Below are positions 7,604 to 15,977 of a DNA stretch of 49,744 nucleotides, in pieces. A program made the translations under genes and the position numbers. How positions within the stretch are numbered: position 1 is the first letter of the stretch; every line of letters starts with the position of its first letter. The stretch is taken from the NCBI GenBank assembly GCA_024709365.1, contig JANJWV010000172.1:1-49744 (forward strand). Direction: 5' to 3'. Below the pieces are notes generated by a model. The model did no database searches, was not told the DNA's origin, and saw only the letters and a list, made by a program, of their open reading frames with translations. The stretch comes from Desulfomicrobium sp. (lineage in GTDB: Bacteria; Desulfobacterota; Desulfovibrionia; Desulfovibrionales; Desulfomicrobiaceae).

Positions 7604-8608
7604 TCAATCCTGTATGGTTGAAGTGACGACCCGGCCGATGGTCCGCCGCACCCGCACATCCGTCTCCACCCACGGGCGGTCCAGCCAGTTGGAGAACCGG
7701 CTGCCCACGTCCCTGCGGAACTGGTTGGCGACGAGATCGGCGCCGAATTCGACCCGGCCCGGCTGGAAGAAGAGTACGTCCAGGGAGCTGCCCGGCCGGT
7801 ACAGGCTCTTGGGCTGCCCCTTGCGCAGGAAGAGGCCCGGATGCATGGGCTCGGCCGGCTCGTAGCCCTCCCCGGCGTAGGCCTGCACGATCTGCCCGAT
7901 CATCAGGGCCGCCACCTCGACCATGGCCACCAGGCCGCACCGGCTCCCGCCGGCCACGTCCGTGTCGATGACCGTCACGGCCCGGCGGTTGCGGGAGAAC
8001 GGGGTGGCCTCGGAGATGACCGCGGACGGGTTGCAGGAGTGGAACGCGCCCTCGATCTCGTAGAAGTCGCGGACCACGCCGCTGACCGGCACGTGGTTGT
8101 AGTGGTACTTGTCCGGGGTCAGCCGGAACACGGCGAACTCGCCCCCGGCAAAGGCCTCGACCCATTGGCGGCGGCCCAGGAACTCTCCGAAGGAGAAGAA
8201 CTTGTCCTTGATGAAGAGCACCGACCCCTCGCTCAGGGACCCGGCGAACATGCGCGAGTCCGCCGGCGAGACGACGGCCTCCGGGCTTTCGTCCATGGGG
8301 CGCACGTCGGCGTAGCGGATGCGGCGCTCGAAGATGCGGCGCGGGGTGTCGTAGTAGGCGGCCTCCTCCACGCACTCTCCCAGGTCGATGCCGAGCCTGC
8401 GGATGAGGGTCTCGGCCCCCGAAAGCCTGGCGCCCAGAGGCAGGTCGTAGTTGAGAAAGCCCAGCAGGCTGGAGGCGCGTCCCGAAACCACGGCCTTGAA
8501 CACGGCCGGCGCCTGCTCCCGGATGCGGGAGTAAAGATAGCCGACGATCCGGTCGCAGAAGAGCTCCTCGTCGAGGACCCGGCCGTCGCAGACATACTGA
8601 TGCGTCAT
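7604..8608 (-). CDS. Phosphatidylserine decarboxylase-like protein
   Basis: A 334-residue protein. PSD hallmarks are in order: SPADSR with D117 in the position of the catalytic Asp, FRLTPDKYHYNHVPVSG with H172, VIDTDVAGGSRCGLVAMVEV, and RPGSS (271-275) followed by LFFQPGRVEF, equivalent to the LGST self-cleavage site that yields the pyruvoyl group at S274. Known PSDs convert phosphatidylserine to phosphatidylethanolamine at the membrane. The N-terminal about 110 residues are longer than in bacterial core PSD and resemble the larger proenzymes. The start ATG overlaps the stop of the upstream 792-residue gene (ATGA), with GGAAGGAAA as ribosome binding site. The substrate may differ from phosphatidylserine, given the unusual partners. 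Confidence 0.82.
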   Translation of the reverse strand: MTHQYVCDGRVLDEELFCDRIVGYLYSRIREQAPAVFKAVVSGRASSLLGFLNYDLPLGARLSGAETLIRRLGIDLGECVEEAAYYDTPRRIFERRIRYADVRPMDESPEAVVSPADSRMFAGSLSEGSVLFIKDKFFSFGEFLGRRQWVEAFAGGEFAVFRLTPDKYHYNHVPVSGVVRDFYEIEGAFHSCNPSAVISEATPFSRNRRAVTVIDTDVAGGSRCGLVAMVEVAALMIGQIVQAYAGEGYEPAEPMHPGLFLRKGQPKSLYRPGSSLDVLFFQPGRVEFGADLVANQFRRDVGSRFSNWLDRPWVETDVRVRRTIGRVVTSTIQD

Positions 8609-10983
8609 GATTTCCTTCCACGGATGCGTGCGTTGTCGCGGTGCATGCCGACGACCAGCAGCAGGAGCTGCGTCAGGGTCCGGCGGCAGCCGCTCAGTTC
8701 CCCGGTCAGCCGCAGTTCCTCGTCGGCCTCCCGGATGAAATCGAGGATGTCGCGGCCGCCGAGCAGCGCGGTCAGGCCGACGCGGCAGAACTGCTCGGGC
8801 AGGCAGCCGAAATTCTTCACCGTCTCGCAATCCTCGCGCAGATATTCCAGGGCCTCGGCCAGGTACGAGCGGCGCAGCCCGTCGCGATAGACGTCCTCGG
8901 CGGCCATGTTGAACTCCCGTCCCCGCAGGGACAGGGGCGAGCGCGCGCCGGTCCTGTCCAGGACGCGCCGCGTGAGCTTGCCCGCGGCCCCGAGCCGCGG
9001 GTCCAGGATGCGGGCGCGCAGGTCGGCCAGCAGCCCCGCCGCTCCGAACATTTCGACCAGATCCGCCCCTTCCCGCTCGATGAAGTCCAGGAGCGCCAGG
9101 CGGTATTCCTGCACGTGGGCCCGCACGTGGCCGGGATAGCGGCGGCTTGGCCGCACGCGGTCGGCGCCCGAGACCAGGTCCAGGAGAAAGGCGTTGCCCG
9201 AGTCGCGGCGCACGAAGAACGTGGGCAGCGAGATGGCCGTGGCGAAGAATATCTGCCGCCGCTCGCTCTCGACCTCGGGCGTGTCCGGGATGGCGGCGCG
9301 CGTGACGCGGCCGGAGAGGATCAGCTTGCAGGCCAGGGCGCTCAGGAGCTGCTGCAGGGTCGCGGCGGGCCGCATGTCCTCCTCCAGGGAGTCGAAAAGG
9401 CTGTAGAAGCGGCCCTCGAAGCCGGAGAAACCCATGGTCGCGAAGGCGCGCTGCTTGTAGAGGAGATAGGTCGACATGGACTCGTGGAACACGCCCATGG
9501 ACGCCAGTTCGCGCTTGAGGCGCAGGTCGTTGCCGAGTTCCCCGTTCAGGGCCGGGCAACGGTGGGTGCTCATGAGGGTCGTCATGTAGTCGAGCAGCCT
9601 GAAGTCCGGGATGAAGTCCCCCTTGAGCCGGAACAGCCGGGCGACGGCCCGGTCCATGAGGGGCGGCCCGAAGGGCGTCAGGGGCCGGCCGAAGACCTTG
9701 AGCCTGGCCTTCTTCTTCCAGCGCCGCCAGATCATGCGCAGATGGGTGTAGTCGAGTTCGTGGGGCAGGAAGCCCAGGGCCTTCTCGGGGTGGAAATCCT
9801 CGAAATCCATGCGCAGGGGCGCGGCGCTGTAGGTGCCGACGAAGAGGGGCAGGAAGTGCTCGACGATCTTGATGGTCAGGTCGCCCAGGTACTTCTCCTC
9901 GGCCGGGCCGAAGTCGCCCCCGCCCTGCATGAGGTCATCGAGGCGGGCGCTGCCCAGGGAGATATGCGTGCCGTTGTTGGCCAGGCAGGTGTTCGACGTG
10001 TTGGGCAGCACGACCAGGTTGTTGGTCAGGATGCCGGACTCGCGCAGTTTGGCGATGGTATTCAGCTGGCTGCGCGAGAGGATGCGGTGGCACAGTCCCA
10101 TGTACTCCTTCTTGGCCTCGCCGCGGTCCCAGCCCGACAGGCAGGGGTTCATGAACAGGTCGCGGTAATGGGCGTCGGGGATCAGCTCGTTCAACCGCTT
10201 CTGCCTGGCCGGCGGCATGGGGGCGAAGTAGATCATGGCGCGCTGCCCGTGCTCGAGCAGGCCGAAGCTCTCGTTGGCGTGGTCCAGCAGGAGCTGGGAC
10301 AGGAGGAAGCGCTGGCTCGTCTCGCGGGCGACGCCCCGGCCTCCCTGGAAGGCGGCGTTCATGGGCGCGGGATAGAAGGAGAAGGTCTCGGGGGAGGTGT
10401 TGTCGTTCAGGAAGTGGTCGAGGAACTTCTCGGCCAGTCTGCGGACCGGGGGCTGCACGCCGGAGCCGGCCAGGTCGGCCAGGGAGAGCTTGAGCAGGTA
10501 GCTGATGGGCACCCGCAGCCACTCCTGGCCGTTTCGGATGAAGAAGAAATCGGGGCTGTCCTTGCGTCGGCCCGAATCCGGGTCGGCCTTGTCGGCCAGC
10601 AGGTCGCGCTCCAGGGTATGGCGGGCGAAGGCGCCGAGGCGATCCAGGGGAAAGCGCACCCAGCTGTTCTCCCACACCGCATCCGGACCGCCCTGAAGAT
10701 AGCGCTCCAGCTCCACGAGCGACGCGCCCGCCGTGTCGCCCGACACCGTGCGCCGAGTCAGGTTCTGGTAGTGGCTCGACTCCCGGATCATGATGGGCAG
10801 GTCCACGTTCTCGGGACTGCCCATGACCGCGACCTGCAGTTCACTCTCGCTCCCCGCCGTGGCGTCGTCCGGGGCGAACGGCAACGCGCCGAGGGATCTC
10901 TCGTTCCAGGCGCCCTCGAAACCCATCACCATGCCCAGTCTCGTTTCCATGCCGGCCCACGTCATTGTTTCGTCAAAAAACAT
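8605..10983 (-). CDS. Large protein of unknown function, first gene of the PSD-like operon
   Basis: A 792-residue soluble-looking protein with no signal peptide or clear membrane segment and no family I can name. Recurrent features are ANESFGLLEHGQRAMIYFAP near 240, NLVVLPNTSNTCLANNGTHI near 324, MDFEDFHPEKALGFLPHELD near 400, and several His/Asp/Glu clusters that could hold a metal or nucleotide. ATG 10983 and in-frame GTG 10989 are both possible; AAGG lies eight bases before the ATG. The stop overlaps the PSD-like start, so the pair is tightly coupled. A Pho-box-like site lies about 60 bases upstream. Likely an enzyme acting with the PSD-like protein, but that is only context. Confidence 0.8.
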   Translation of the reverse strand: MFFDETMTWAGMETRLGMVMGFEGAWNERSLGALPFAPDDATAGSESELQVAVMGSPENVDLPIMIRESSHYQNLTRRTVSGDTAGASLVELERYLQGGPDAVWENSWVRFPLDRLGAFARHTLERDLLADKADPDSGRRKDSPDFFFIRNGQEWLRVPISYLLKLSLADLAGSGVQPPVRRLAEKFLDHFLNDNTSPETFSFYPAPMNAAFQGGRGVARETSQRFLLSQLLLDHANESFGLLEHGQRAMIYFAPMPPARQKRLNELIPDAHYRDLFMNPCLSGWDRGEAKKEYMGLCHRILSRSQLNTIAKLRESGILTNNLVVLPNTSNTCLANNGTHISLGSARLDDLMQGGGDFGPAEEKYLGDLTIKIVEHFLPLFVGTYSAAPLRMDFEDFHPEKALGFLPHELDYTHLRMIWRRWKKKARLKVFGRPLTPFGPPLMDRAVARLFRLKGDFIPDFRLLDYMTTLMSTHRCPALNGELGNDLRLKRELASMGVFHESMSTYLLYKQRAFATMGFSGFEGRFYSLFDSLEEDMRPAATLQQLLSALACKLILSGRVTRAAIPDTPEVESERRQIFFATAISLPTFFVRRDSGNAFLLDLVSGADRVRPSRRYPGHVRAHVQEYRLALLDFIEREGADLVEMFGAAGLLADLRARILDPRLGAAGKLTRRVLDRTGARSPLSLRGREFNMAAEDVYRDGLRRSYLAEALEYLREDCETVKNFGCLPEQFCRVGLTALLGGRDILDFIREADEELRLTGELSGCRRTLTQLLLLVVGMHRDNARIRGRKS

Positions 10984-11043
10984 ATGCACCGCCTTGTTTG
11001 CCCAGCATTCACCAGACCAATGTGGAGACGGTGCGAAGACGGC

Positions 11044-11061
11044 GTGACCGGAGCGTGACAG
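11044..11061 (-). promoter_or_regulatory. Pho-box-like site facing the PSD-like operon
   Basis: On the minus strand CTGTCAC-GCTC-CGGTCAC matches the PhoB consensus (two CTGTCAY heptamers spaced four bases apart, 11-bp period) at 13 of 14 heptamer positions. It lies about 60 bases upstream of the 792-residue gene. I could not find a good -10 box at the expected distance, so PhoB control is proposed, not shown. Confidence 0.55.
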
Positions 11062-11080
11062 AACGTCCCTGCGCCGCAGG

Positions 11081-11109
11081 CCGTCACCGGGATGTCACCG
11101 ACGCGTCAC
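11081..11109 (+). promoter_or_regulatory. Three-unit Pho-box-like array facing dedA
   Basis: Three heptamers CCGTCAC, ATGTCAC and GCGTCAC are spaced by exactly four bases (11-bp period), each matching CTGTCAC at 5-6 of 7 positions. The array ends 33 bases before the dedA start. No clear -10 box follows. Confidence 0.5.
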
Positions 11110-11142
11110 TGCGGACGGCACTCCGCATGGCAGGTTCGGCCC

Positions 11143-11700
11143 ATGGACATGGAAATCATCGCCCGTTTCGGACCGGCGGCCATCGCGCTGGGGACATTTA
11201 TCGAGGGTGAGACCACGGTGCTCCTGGCCGGGGCGGGTCTGGCCCTGGGGGTCTTCGATTTCTGGACCGTGGTGCTCTCCGCCCTGGCCGGGAGCCTGGC
11301 CGGGGACCAGTTCTTCTTCTGGCTCGGCAGGCTCAAGGGGGCGGCCTGGCTGAACGGCCATCCCCGTTTCGGCGCAGCCGTGGGCAAGGCCACGCGCATG
11401 ATGGTCCGCCACCGCCTGCCGCTGCTCTGCGCCTATCGATTCATCTATGGGCTGCGCGGCGCAATCCCCTTCGCCTTCGGGGTGTCCGGCATCTGCTGGC
11501 GTTTTTTCCTGCTGGCCAACGTGGTCACGGCGGCCCTGTGGTCGCTTCTCGTCACCATGCTGGGCATGCATGCCGGCAGGTTCCTGGCCGATGCGGACAC
11601 GATCGCCCGGCTGCCCCTGTTTGGCGCCGCGGCGGCTGTCGCGTTCGGCCTGGCCGTCGTGGTTCGCAGGCGGAGAAAAAGGGGCGGGGAACCTACCTGA
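11143..11700 (+). CDS. DedA family membrane protein
   Basis: A 185-residue polytopic protein of the DedA/VTT family, some members of which recycle undecaprenyl phosphate or move phosphatidylethanolamine across the membrane. Family motifs are an early Glu (TFIEGETTVLLAG), GSLAGDQFFFWLGR, and the conserved RFIYGLRGAIPFAFGVSG segment with its essential arginines; four to five hydrophobic helices are visible. ATG 11143 is chosen; ATG 11149 is an alternative and the ribosome site is weak. It is divergent from the PSD-like operon across Pho-box-like repeats. Its end overlaps the convergent radical SAM gene by 8 bases. Confidence 0.88.
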   Translation: MDMEIIARFGPAAIALGTFIEGETTVLLAGAGLALGVFDFWTVVLSALAGSLAGDQFFFWLGRLKGAAWLNGHPRFGAAVGKATRMMVRHRLPLLCAYRFIYGLRGAIPFAFGVSGICWRFFLLANVVTAALWSLLVTMLGMHAGRFLADADTIARLPLFGAAAAVAFGLAVVVRRRRKRGGEPT

Positions 11701-12955
11701 AGGACGGGGCGAGCTCGGGTTCGGATGCGGGGCCCGCGAAACGGGCCAGCTTTTCCGGCCTCATGGGCTTGGTGCCGTCGAAGGTGTCGCAGGCCAGATA
11801 GTAGCGCAGGTCCGTCAGCCAGGTGCCGAAGGCGCCCGGCGTCGCGGCGAAGTTCCGCAGCACGGCGAAGGGGTTGCGTAGCGCGGCCCCGAAGGGTCCG
11901 AAGAGCTCGGACGGGTCGCGGAAGCATTCCCAGTCGCAGCGCCGGCACGCGGAGCCGTCTTCGGGCAGGTCGCGCATTTCCCAGAATGGTCCCATGTCGT
12001 CGCCGCTGCGGTAGCCGCAAGGATAGGCGTGGCCGCGGGTCGCATCGACGAAGAAGAAGTCCGTCCCGCCCCGGCACGGGTAGGTCCGCGCCGCGCCGCC
12101 CTCGATCTGACGGATGAGCGCATCGAGCGAGGACAGGGGCGTGAAGAGCCGGATGCGCGGCCGGAAATCGGGCACGACGCTCCGCAGGGCCTGCAGCATG
12201 GTCTTTTTCTCGTCCGCGGTGAAGGTGATGAAAGGATCCGACGAGGTGGCCCGGTAGACGGCGTTCCCCTCATCGCTCATGGGGTAGCAGCAGTTGGCGA
12301 TGGTAAACCCGAGGTCGATGGCGAAGGAGAAGAAGCGAGCGAAGGCCTCGGCAAATCCCTCCCGGAAGGCGTCCGGCTCGAACGCCCCCTGCAGGGCCCC
12401 GATGCGCCCGCCGCAGAGGCGGTTGATGCCGAGGTTGACCGAGGGGTAGAGGCCGCGCTCGTGGAAGACCGGGAGCGCCTTGCCCATGCCCCGCACCACG
12501 CCGGGCAGGCCGCGGTTGGCCTCGTGAATGGCCGGGTCGCAGGAGTCGAGGCTGACCCAGAAGTTGCGGATGCCGCTTTCCAGGAGCTCGTCGGCGATGA
12601 GCGCCATGCGGTCTCGGAAATCCGGGGCCTCGTGGCGCTGGAAGATGAAGCCGTTGGTGCCGGTGCGGATATAGGGGATGCCGAGCCGTTTGGCGCGACG
12701 GATCATGCGGGTCAGGCGCGGGAAGTCGAGGAGCGGCTCCCCGCCGGTGAAGGACACGGCCTGCATGCCCAGGCGCGAGACGGTGTCGAGGATCCTGTCC
12801 ACGACGTCCGGGTCGAGGCTGTGCCTGGCAAAGGCGTGGTCGGCGCTCATGCCGCACTGGACGCAGCGGGCGTTGCAACGCGTGGTGATCTGGATCACGG
12901 CCTGGCCGGGCAGACGTCCCCTGACGAGACGGCGGATGGCACCGAAATGGCTCAT
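11693..12955 (-). CDS. Radical SAM protein with C-terminal cysteine-rich (SPASM-like) region
   Basis: A 420-residue radical SAM enzyme. The [4Fe-4S] triad is C27, C31 and C34 (TRCNARCVQCGM) and the SAM motif is SFTGGEPL (GGEP at 71-74). C-terminal cysteines (TYPCRGG, YPCGYRSGDD, ACRRCDWECF) suggest one or more auxiliary clusters, as in SPASM/twitch maturases that modify peptides or proteins. AGGAGG precedes ATG 12955. It lies 80 bases after the amphi-Trp/HU gene in the same direction and may be the last gene of the kinase/ATP-grasp operon. The substrate is unknown. Confidence 0.88.
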   Translation of the reverse strand: MSHFGAIRRLVRGRLPGQAVIQITTRCNARCVQCGMSADHAFARHSLDPDVVDRILDTVSRLGMQAVSFTGGEPLLDFPRLTRMIRRAKRLGIPYIRTGTNGFIFQRHEAPDFRDRMALIADELLESGIRNFWVSLDSCDPAIHEANRGLPGVVRGMGKALPVFHERGLYPSVNLGINRLCGGRIGALQGAFEPDAFREGFAEAFARFFSFAIDLGFTIANCCYPMSDEGNAVYRATSSDPFITFTADEKKTMLQALRSVVPDFRPRIRLFTPLSSLDALIRQIEGGAARTYPCRGGTDFFFVDATRGHAYPCGYRSGDDMGPFWEMRDLPEDGSACRRCDWECFRDPSELFGPFGAALRNPFAVLRNFAATPGAFGTWLTDLRYYLACDTFDGTKPMRPEKLARFAGPASEPELAPSFR

Positions 12956-13035
12956 GCGTTCCTCCTTGTGCAGTCCCATGGTGCAGGGGCCCCGTTACCG
13001 CCCTGCGACGGACTCGTGACCCGACGGCGTCAGCC

Positions 13036-13692
13036 TCATGAGTTGACAAGAGCACGCATCTCGTCGGCCATGGCGAAGCGGACTCGCCGGCCCGCCGGAA
13101 TCAGGACCGCAGCGCCGGTGCGGGGATTCCTGCCTTGCCGGGCGGAGAAATCCCTGACCTTCAGCACACCCAGGCCAGGCAGGCGCACATCCAGGCCTTC
13201 CGCCAGGGCTTCGCGGACGACGGCGAAAAGGGCCTGCACGGCCGGATCCGTGAGATTCGGCCGCGAACGACATGGCGCGTCTGGGCCTAGCAGGCATGCC
13301 GGGTCCGCGCAGGGCGCAGGCGCATGGCCTTCCGTTGCGCCTTCTTCCGGAACGCCGCCTTGCCCCGCCGCGTCCGTGCCGTCATCCGGCATCAGCTCAT
13401 TTTTTTTTTTTGCCGCGTCTTCCGCCGGGGAATCCGCTTGGGCCACGAGGTGGGTCAGGGGCTGCGTCCTGTTTGGCGCCCAGGAGAGCTTGACTTCGAC
13501 CTTCTCCTTGTCGCTCTTCTGCTTGATTTCGAGCTCCGCTTCGATGGAGTCGGACGGGCGCAGGATGAGCGGACGCTCCTCGCTGTCGAGAATGAGCGAG
13601 CCCTGCTTCAGGCCGGCGAGAATTGTTTCCAGGTACGCGGCCGTCTCGTCCCTGGTCATGATGCTCTTGAGTTTGAGCTTGTCCTTTCCCAT
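13036..13692 (-). CDS. Amphi-Trp domain fused to an HU/IHF-type DNA-binding domain
   Basis: A 218-residue protein of two parts. Residues 1-75 resemble the amphi-Trp domain (KSIMTRDETAAYLETILAGL, LILRPSDSIEAELEIKQK, EVKLSWAP with the diagnostic Trp). A low-complexity linker follows. Residues about 145-218 carry the HU/IHF fold (PAVQALFAVVREALAEG, RLPGLGVLKVRDFSARQGRNP, IPAGRRVRFAMADEMRALVN), with the RxGRNPxTG arm that contacts DNA. The start has GGAGG seven bases upstream. A run of twelve A residues in the coding strand separates the two domains (see the repeat entry). It may link the operon's signalling to DNA, but this is inference. Confidence 0.78.
   Translation of the reverse strand: MGKDKLKLKSIMTRDETAAYLETILAGLKQGSLILDSEERPLILRPSDSIEAELEIKQKSDKEKVEVKLSWAPNRTQPLTHLVAQADSPAEDAAKKKNELMPDDGTDAAGQGGVPEEGATEGHAPAPCADPACLLGPDAPCRSRPNLTDPAVQALFAVVREALAEGLDVRLPGLGVLKVRDFSARQGRNPRTGAAVLIPAGRRVRFAMADEMRALVNS
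13400..13411 (-). repeat. A12 homopolymer inside the amphi-Trp/HU gene
   Basis: Twelve consecutive T on the plus strand are A12 in the mRNA, encoding K-K-K between the two domains. Slippage by one base into the alternative frame meets UGA immediately after the run, giving an amphi-Trp-only product. Confidence 0.9.
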
Positions 13693-13713
13693 ATGATCCT
13701 CCGGGGGTTGTCG

Positions 13714-14910
13714 TCACACCAGGGAAATGAGCGCCTGGCAGAGTAGATGCGGGTCGATGGCTCCGGTTTCCGGGACCGTGAGGGGCGTCCTGATGACCTG
13801 AACACCCAGAGGGGCCAGCTCACGTTCGGGGTTTGCGGCGCCGGGGTATGCGATTGCGGGATCGAGCAGGACGAAGTCCAGCACGTCGCCGATGGCGATG
13901 GTGTCGGGGTCGTCGGCCCGCAGGTGGCGCAGCAGCGTGCGTACCTGGTTTTCCAGGGACATGCCGATGCTTTCGGGATCGTGAAACGTGTTGGGAATGA
14001 ACACCTTGGGGCAATGGGTCCGGCTGACGGCCTTGCCCACGCCCGCAGGCAGCAGCGTGGCGATCAGGGAGCTGTAGAAGCTGCCGACGGGATAGCAGAT
14101 CAGGTCGCAGGCGCCAATGGCCGCGCGGATCTTGTCGCGGATCATGGGCCGCACGGGCGCATTCCCCCTGGCCGGGTCGACGAGGGACAGTTCGGCGATG
14201 GGCTTGGTCAGGGGCGGGGTTTCCTTGCCCGTGATGAGATGCTGGCCGATGAGGTGCCCTCCCCCTTCGAGCTGGGCCCGGAGATGCAGGTTCGAGTTGA
14301 TGAGCAGCCGGACTTCTCCCCGGACCTGGACCAGCTTGGAATAGATGAAGACGATGGGGTCGATGTGCCGCCTGCTGTCCAGGTAGCCTGCCGTCAGAAT
14401 GAGGTTTCCGACGCTCGCCCCGCGCAGGTCGAAATCGCCGCCGGCTGCCTTGGCGAAGATCTGCAGGTGGTGGCGGATGATCTTGCGCATGGGGTCCGAA
14501 ACCTTGGCGATCAGCGGGTGCACGCCGTTCGCCAGGGCATCGAGCTCCGCCCGGAGCTGGTCGGGGCTCGACGTCTTCGGCAGGCGGTGGGCGAAGAGGC
14601 TGTAAATCTCCGGATACCCGTGCAGGCTCCGGTCGGCCAGGGCCATGAGCCGGCTGCGCAGGTCCCCGACGGCCGGCATGTCGAAGTGGCGGCGAAGGGC
14701 GGCCGAACTCCCGCCCGAATCAAAGGGCGTGACCAGATGCACGGAGTTGTGCGAGTATTCCACCAGAGCCTGGCTCGTCTCCCTGAGGGCCGTCCCGCCC
14801 GTGAAGAACAGGATGCGCGGACCGAGGTCCGGACTGCGCCGGGTCCTGACCACGCGGATGGGGTCCGGGATGCGGATGGCTCGGGTGACGCGGATGGGCA
14901 TTCTGCTCAT
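13714..14910 (-). CDS. CofD-like protein of the ATP-grasp/kinase cluster
   Basis: A 398-residue protein of the CofD/YvcK superfamily, whose members bind a nucleotide-type substrate and transfer phospho groups (CofD) or bind UDP-sugars (YvcK). Visible are ILFFTGGTALRETSQAL near residue 35, VTPFDSGGSSAALRRHF near 60, ASVGNLILTAGYL near 165, and DLICYPVGSFYSSLIATLL near 280, all typical. Its ATG overlaps the upstream kinase stop (ATGA). I recall that a family of this type carries the name 'GAK system CofD-like protein'; the reaction is unknown. Confidence 0.8.
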   Translation of the reverse strand: MSRMPIRVTRAIRIPDPIRVVRTRRSPDLGPRILFFTGGTALRETSQALVEYSHNSVHLVTPFDSGGSSAALRRHFDMPAVGDLRSRLMALADRSLHGYPEIYSLFAHRLPKTSSPDQLRAELDALANGVHPLIAKVSDPMRKIIRHHLQIFAKAAGGDFDLRGASVGNLILTAGYLDSRRHIDPIVFIYSKLVQVRGEVRLLINSNLHLRAQLEGGGHLIGQHLITGKETPPLTKPIAELSLVDPARGNAPVRPMIRDKIRAAIGACDLICYPVGSFYSSLIATLLPAGVGKAVSRTHCPKVFIPNTFHDPESIGMSLENQVRTLLRHLRADDPDTIAIGDVLDFVLLDPAIAYPGAANPERELAPLGVQVIRTPLTVPETGAIDPHLLCQALISLV

Positions 14911-15977
14911 GACGTTTCCAGAAGCCGCAGGCAGCCTGCGGCCGCGAAGTCGAAATCGACGCCCCCGCTGATCTCGAACACCCGGCACCCGTCCAGGGCC
15001 CGGGCATAGTCCGAGGCCGTCGGCGCATAGTCCCCGTCGGGCACGAAAAAGAGCCCCGTGTCCTTCATGAAGGCGGCCAGCAGGTCGTGCCGCGCGTGCA
15101 CGTCGATCTCCTCGAAGCGCGTGACCGCGATGTCCCGGCTCCAGTTCAGCAGCACCAGATAGCGCATGGGGCTCTGCAGGATGAAGCGGTCGGTGCCGAA
15201 GAGACGGTCGATGAGGGCGTCGTACTTGTGTTCCAGGTTCCAGAGCTCCTCGGGCGCCATGCGCAGGAATCGTTCCCGGTCCTCGTCGGTGATGATGCCT
15301 GCGAGGTCCGGGTTGTGCAGGGCTGTGCCCGGGTTGATGCGCGGGTGCTTGGCCACGCCGAACATGGCCGGGCAGGGCGCGCCGGGACGTACCATGAGGC
15401 GGTCGTTGCTGACGAAGGTCACGCCCTTGCTGACCAGGTGCAGGGCCAGGGTGGACTTGCCCATGCCCGAGAAGCCGGCCATGGCCATGCCCGTCTCGCA
15501 CAGGGCCACCCCGGCGGCGTGGGCCAGGAGGCAGCCGTCGTTCAGCTTGCGCTCGATGAAGCGGTTGTTGACGAAATTGACGATCTGGTTGGGGTTGGCC
15601 TCGCAGTCGCCCACGGCCAGGTTCCGCCCTCCCCCGAAAATAAAGTGCAGGCCGGTCAGGCGCTTGCGCACGACTCGCCCGCCGGGGACGTCGGCCCACT
15701 CCTCCTTGATCTTGGTCTTGCCGGGGTCGGGCTCCTTGACGAGGAAGGAAAGGCCCAGATCGGGGACGGGTCCCTGCAGGGCGGTCACGGCGATGTCGGC
15801 GGCGCCGGGGGAACAGAGAAACGGCGCGAAGTAGGTCGTCAGCTCACCGGCCAGGGTTTCGGAGTTGGTCTCGACCCGGAATCGGCAGTCGCCCATGGCC
15901 AGGAAGACGCGGTGCGGGGTGTCGGCGCCCGCGGTCAGACGGTCGATGAGGTCCGAACAGTGCACTCTAGCTTCCAC
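14907..15977 (-). CDS. HprK-related kinase (type B)
   Basis: A 356-residue protein related to HPr kinase/phosphorylase. The P-loop GFSGMGKST lies at 168-176, followed by FVSNDRL (188-194), the expected second nucleotide-binding motif, and HprK-like LAHAAGVAL before the P-loop. The N-terminal 110 residues are an uncharacterised beta-rich part. GTG 15977 is chosen because GGAG lies seven bases upstream; it overlaps the ATP-grasp stop by 11 bases. No HPr gene is nearby, so the target is not the usual PTS protein. The amphi-Trp or XXXCH proteins of the operon are possible substrates (inference). Confidence 0.82.
   Translation of the reverse strand: MEARVHCSDLIDRLTAGADTPHRVFLAMGDCRFRVETNSETLAGELTTYFAPFLCSPGAADIAVTALQGPVPDLGLSFLVKEPDPGKTKIKEEWADVPGGRVVRKRLTGLHFIFGGGRNLAVGDCEANPNQIVNFVNNRFIERKLNDGCLLAHAAGVALCETGMAMAGFSGMGKSTLALHLVSKGVTFVSNDRLMVRPGAPCPAMFGVAKHPRINPGTALHNPDLAGIITDEDRERFLRMAPEELWNLEHKYDALIDRLFGTDRFILQSPMRYLVLLNWSRDIAVTRFEEIDVHARHDLLAAFMKDTGLFFVPDGDYAPTASDYARALDGCRVFEISGGVDFDFAAAGCLRLLETS

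Noticed and set aside
7604-9559. A 651-residue version of the PSD-like protein starting at 9559
   Set aside because: The extra N-terminus is a shadow of the 792-residue gene; the true start at 8608 has a good ribosome site and ATGA overlap.
8641-11058. An 805-residue open frame on the plus strand opposite the 792-residue gene
   Set aside because: Composition is Gly/Ala/Arg/Gln-rich with no domain, typical of the antisense frame of high-GC coding DNA; the minus-strand frame has couplings and a ribosome site.
13714-15699. A 661-residue protein joining an upstream low-complexity segment to the CofD-like protein
   Set aside because: The extra segment is the out-of-frame image of the HprK-like gene; ATG 14910 overlaps that gene's stop.
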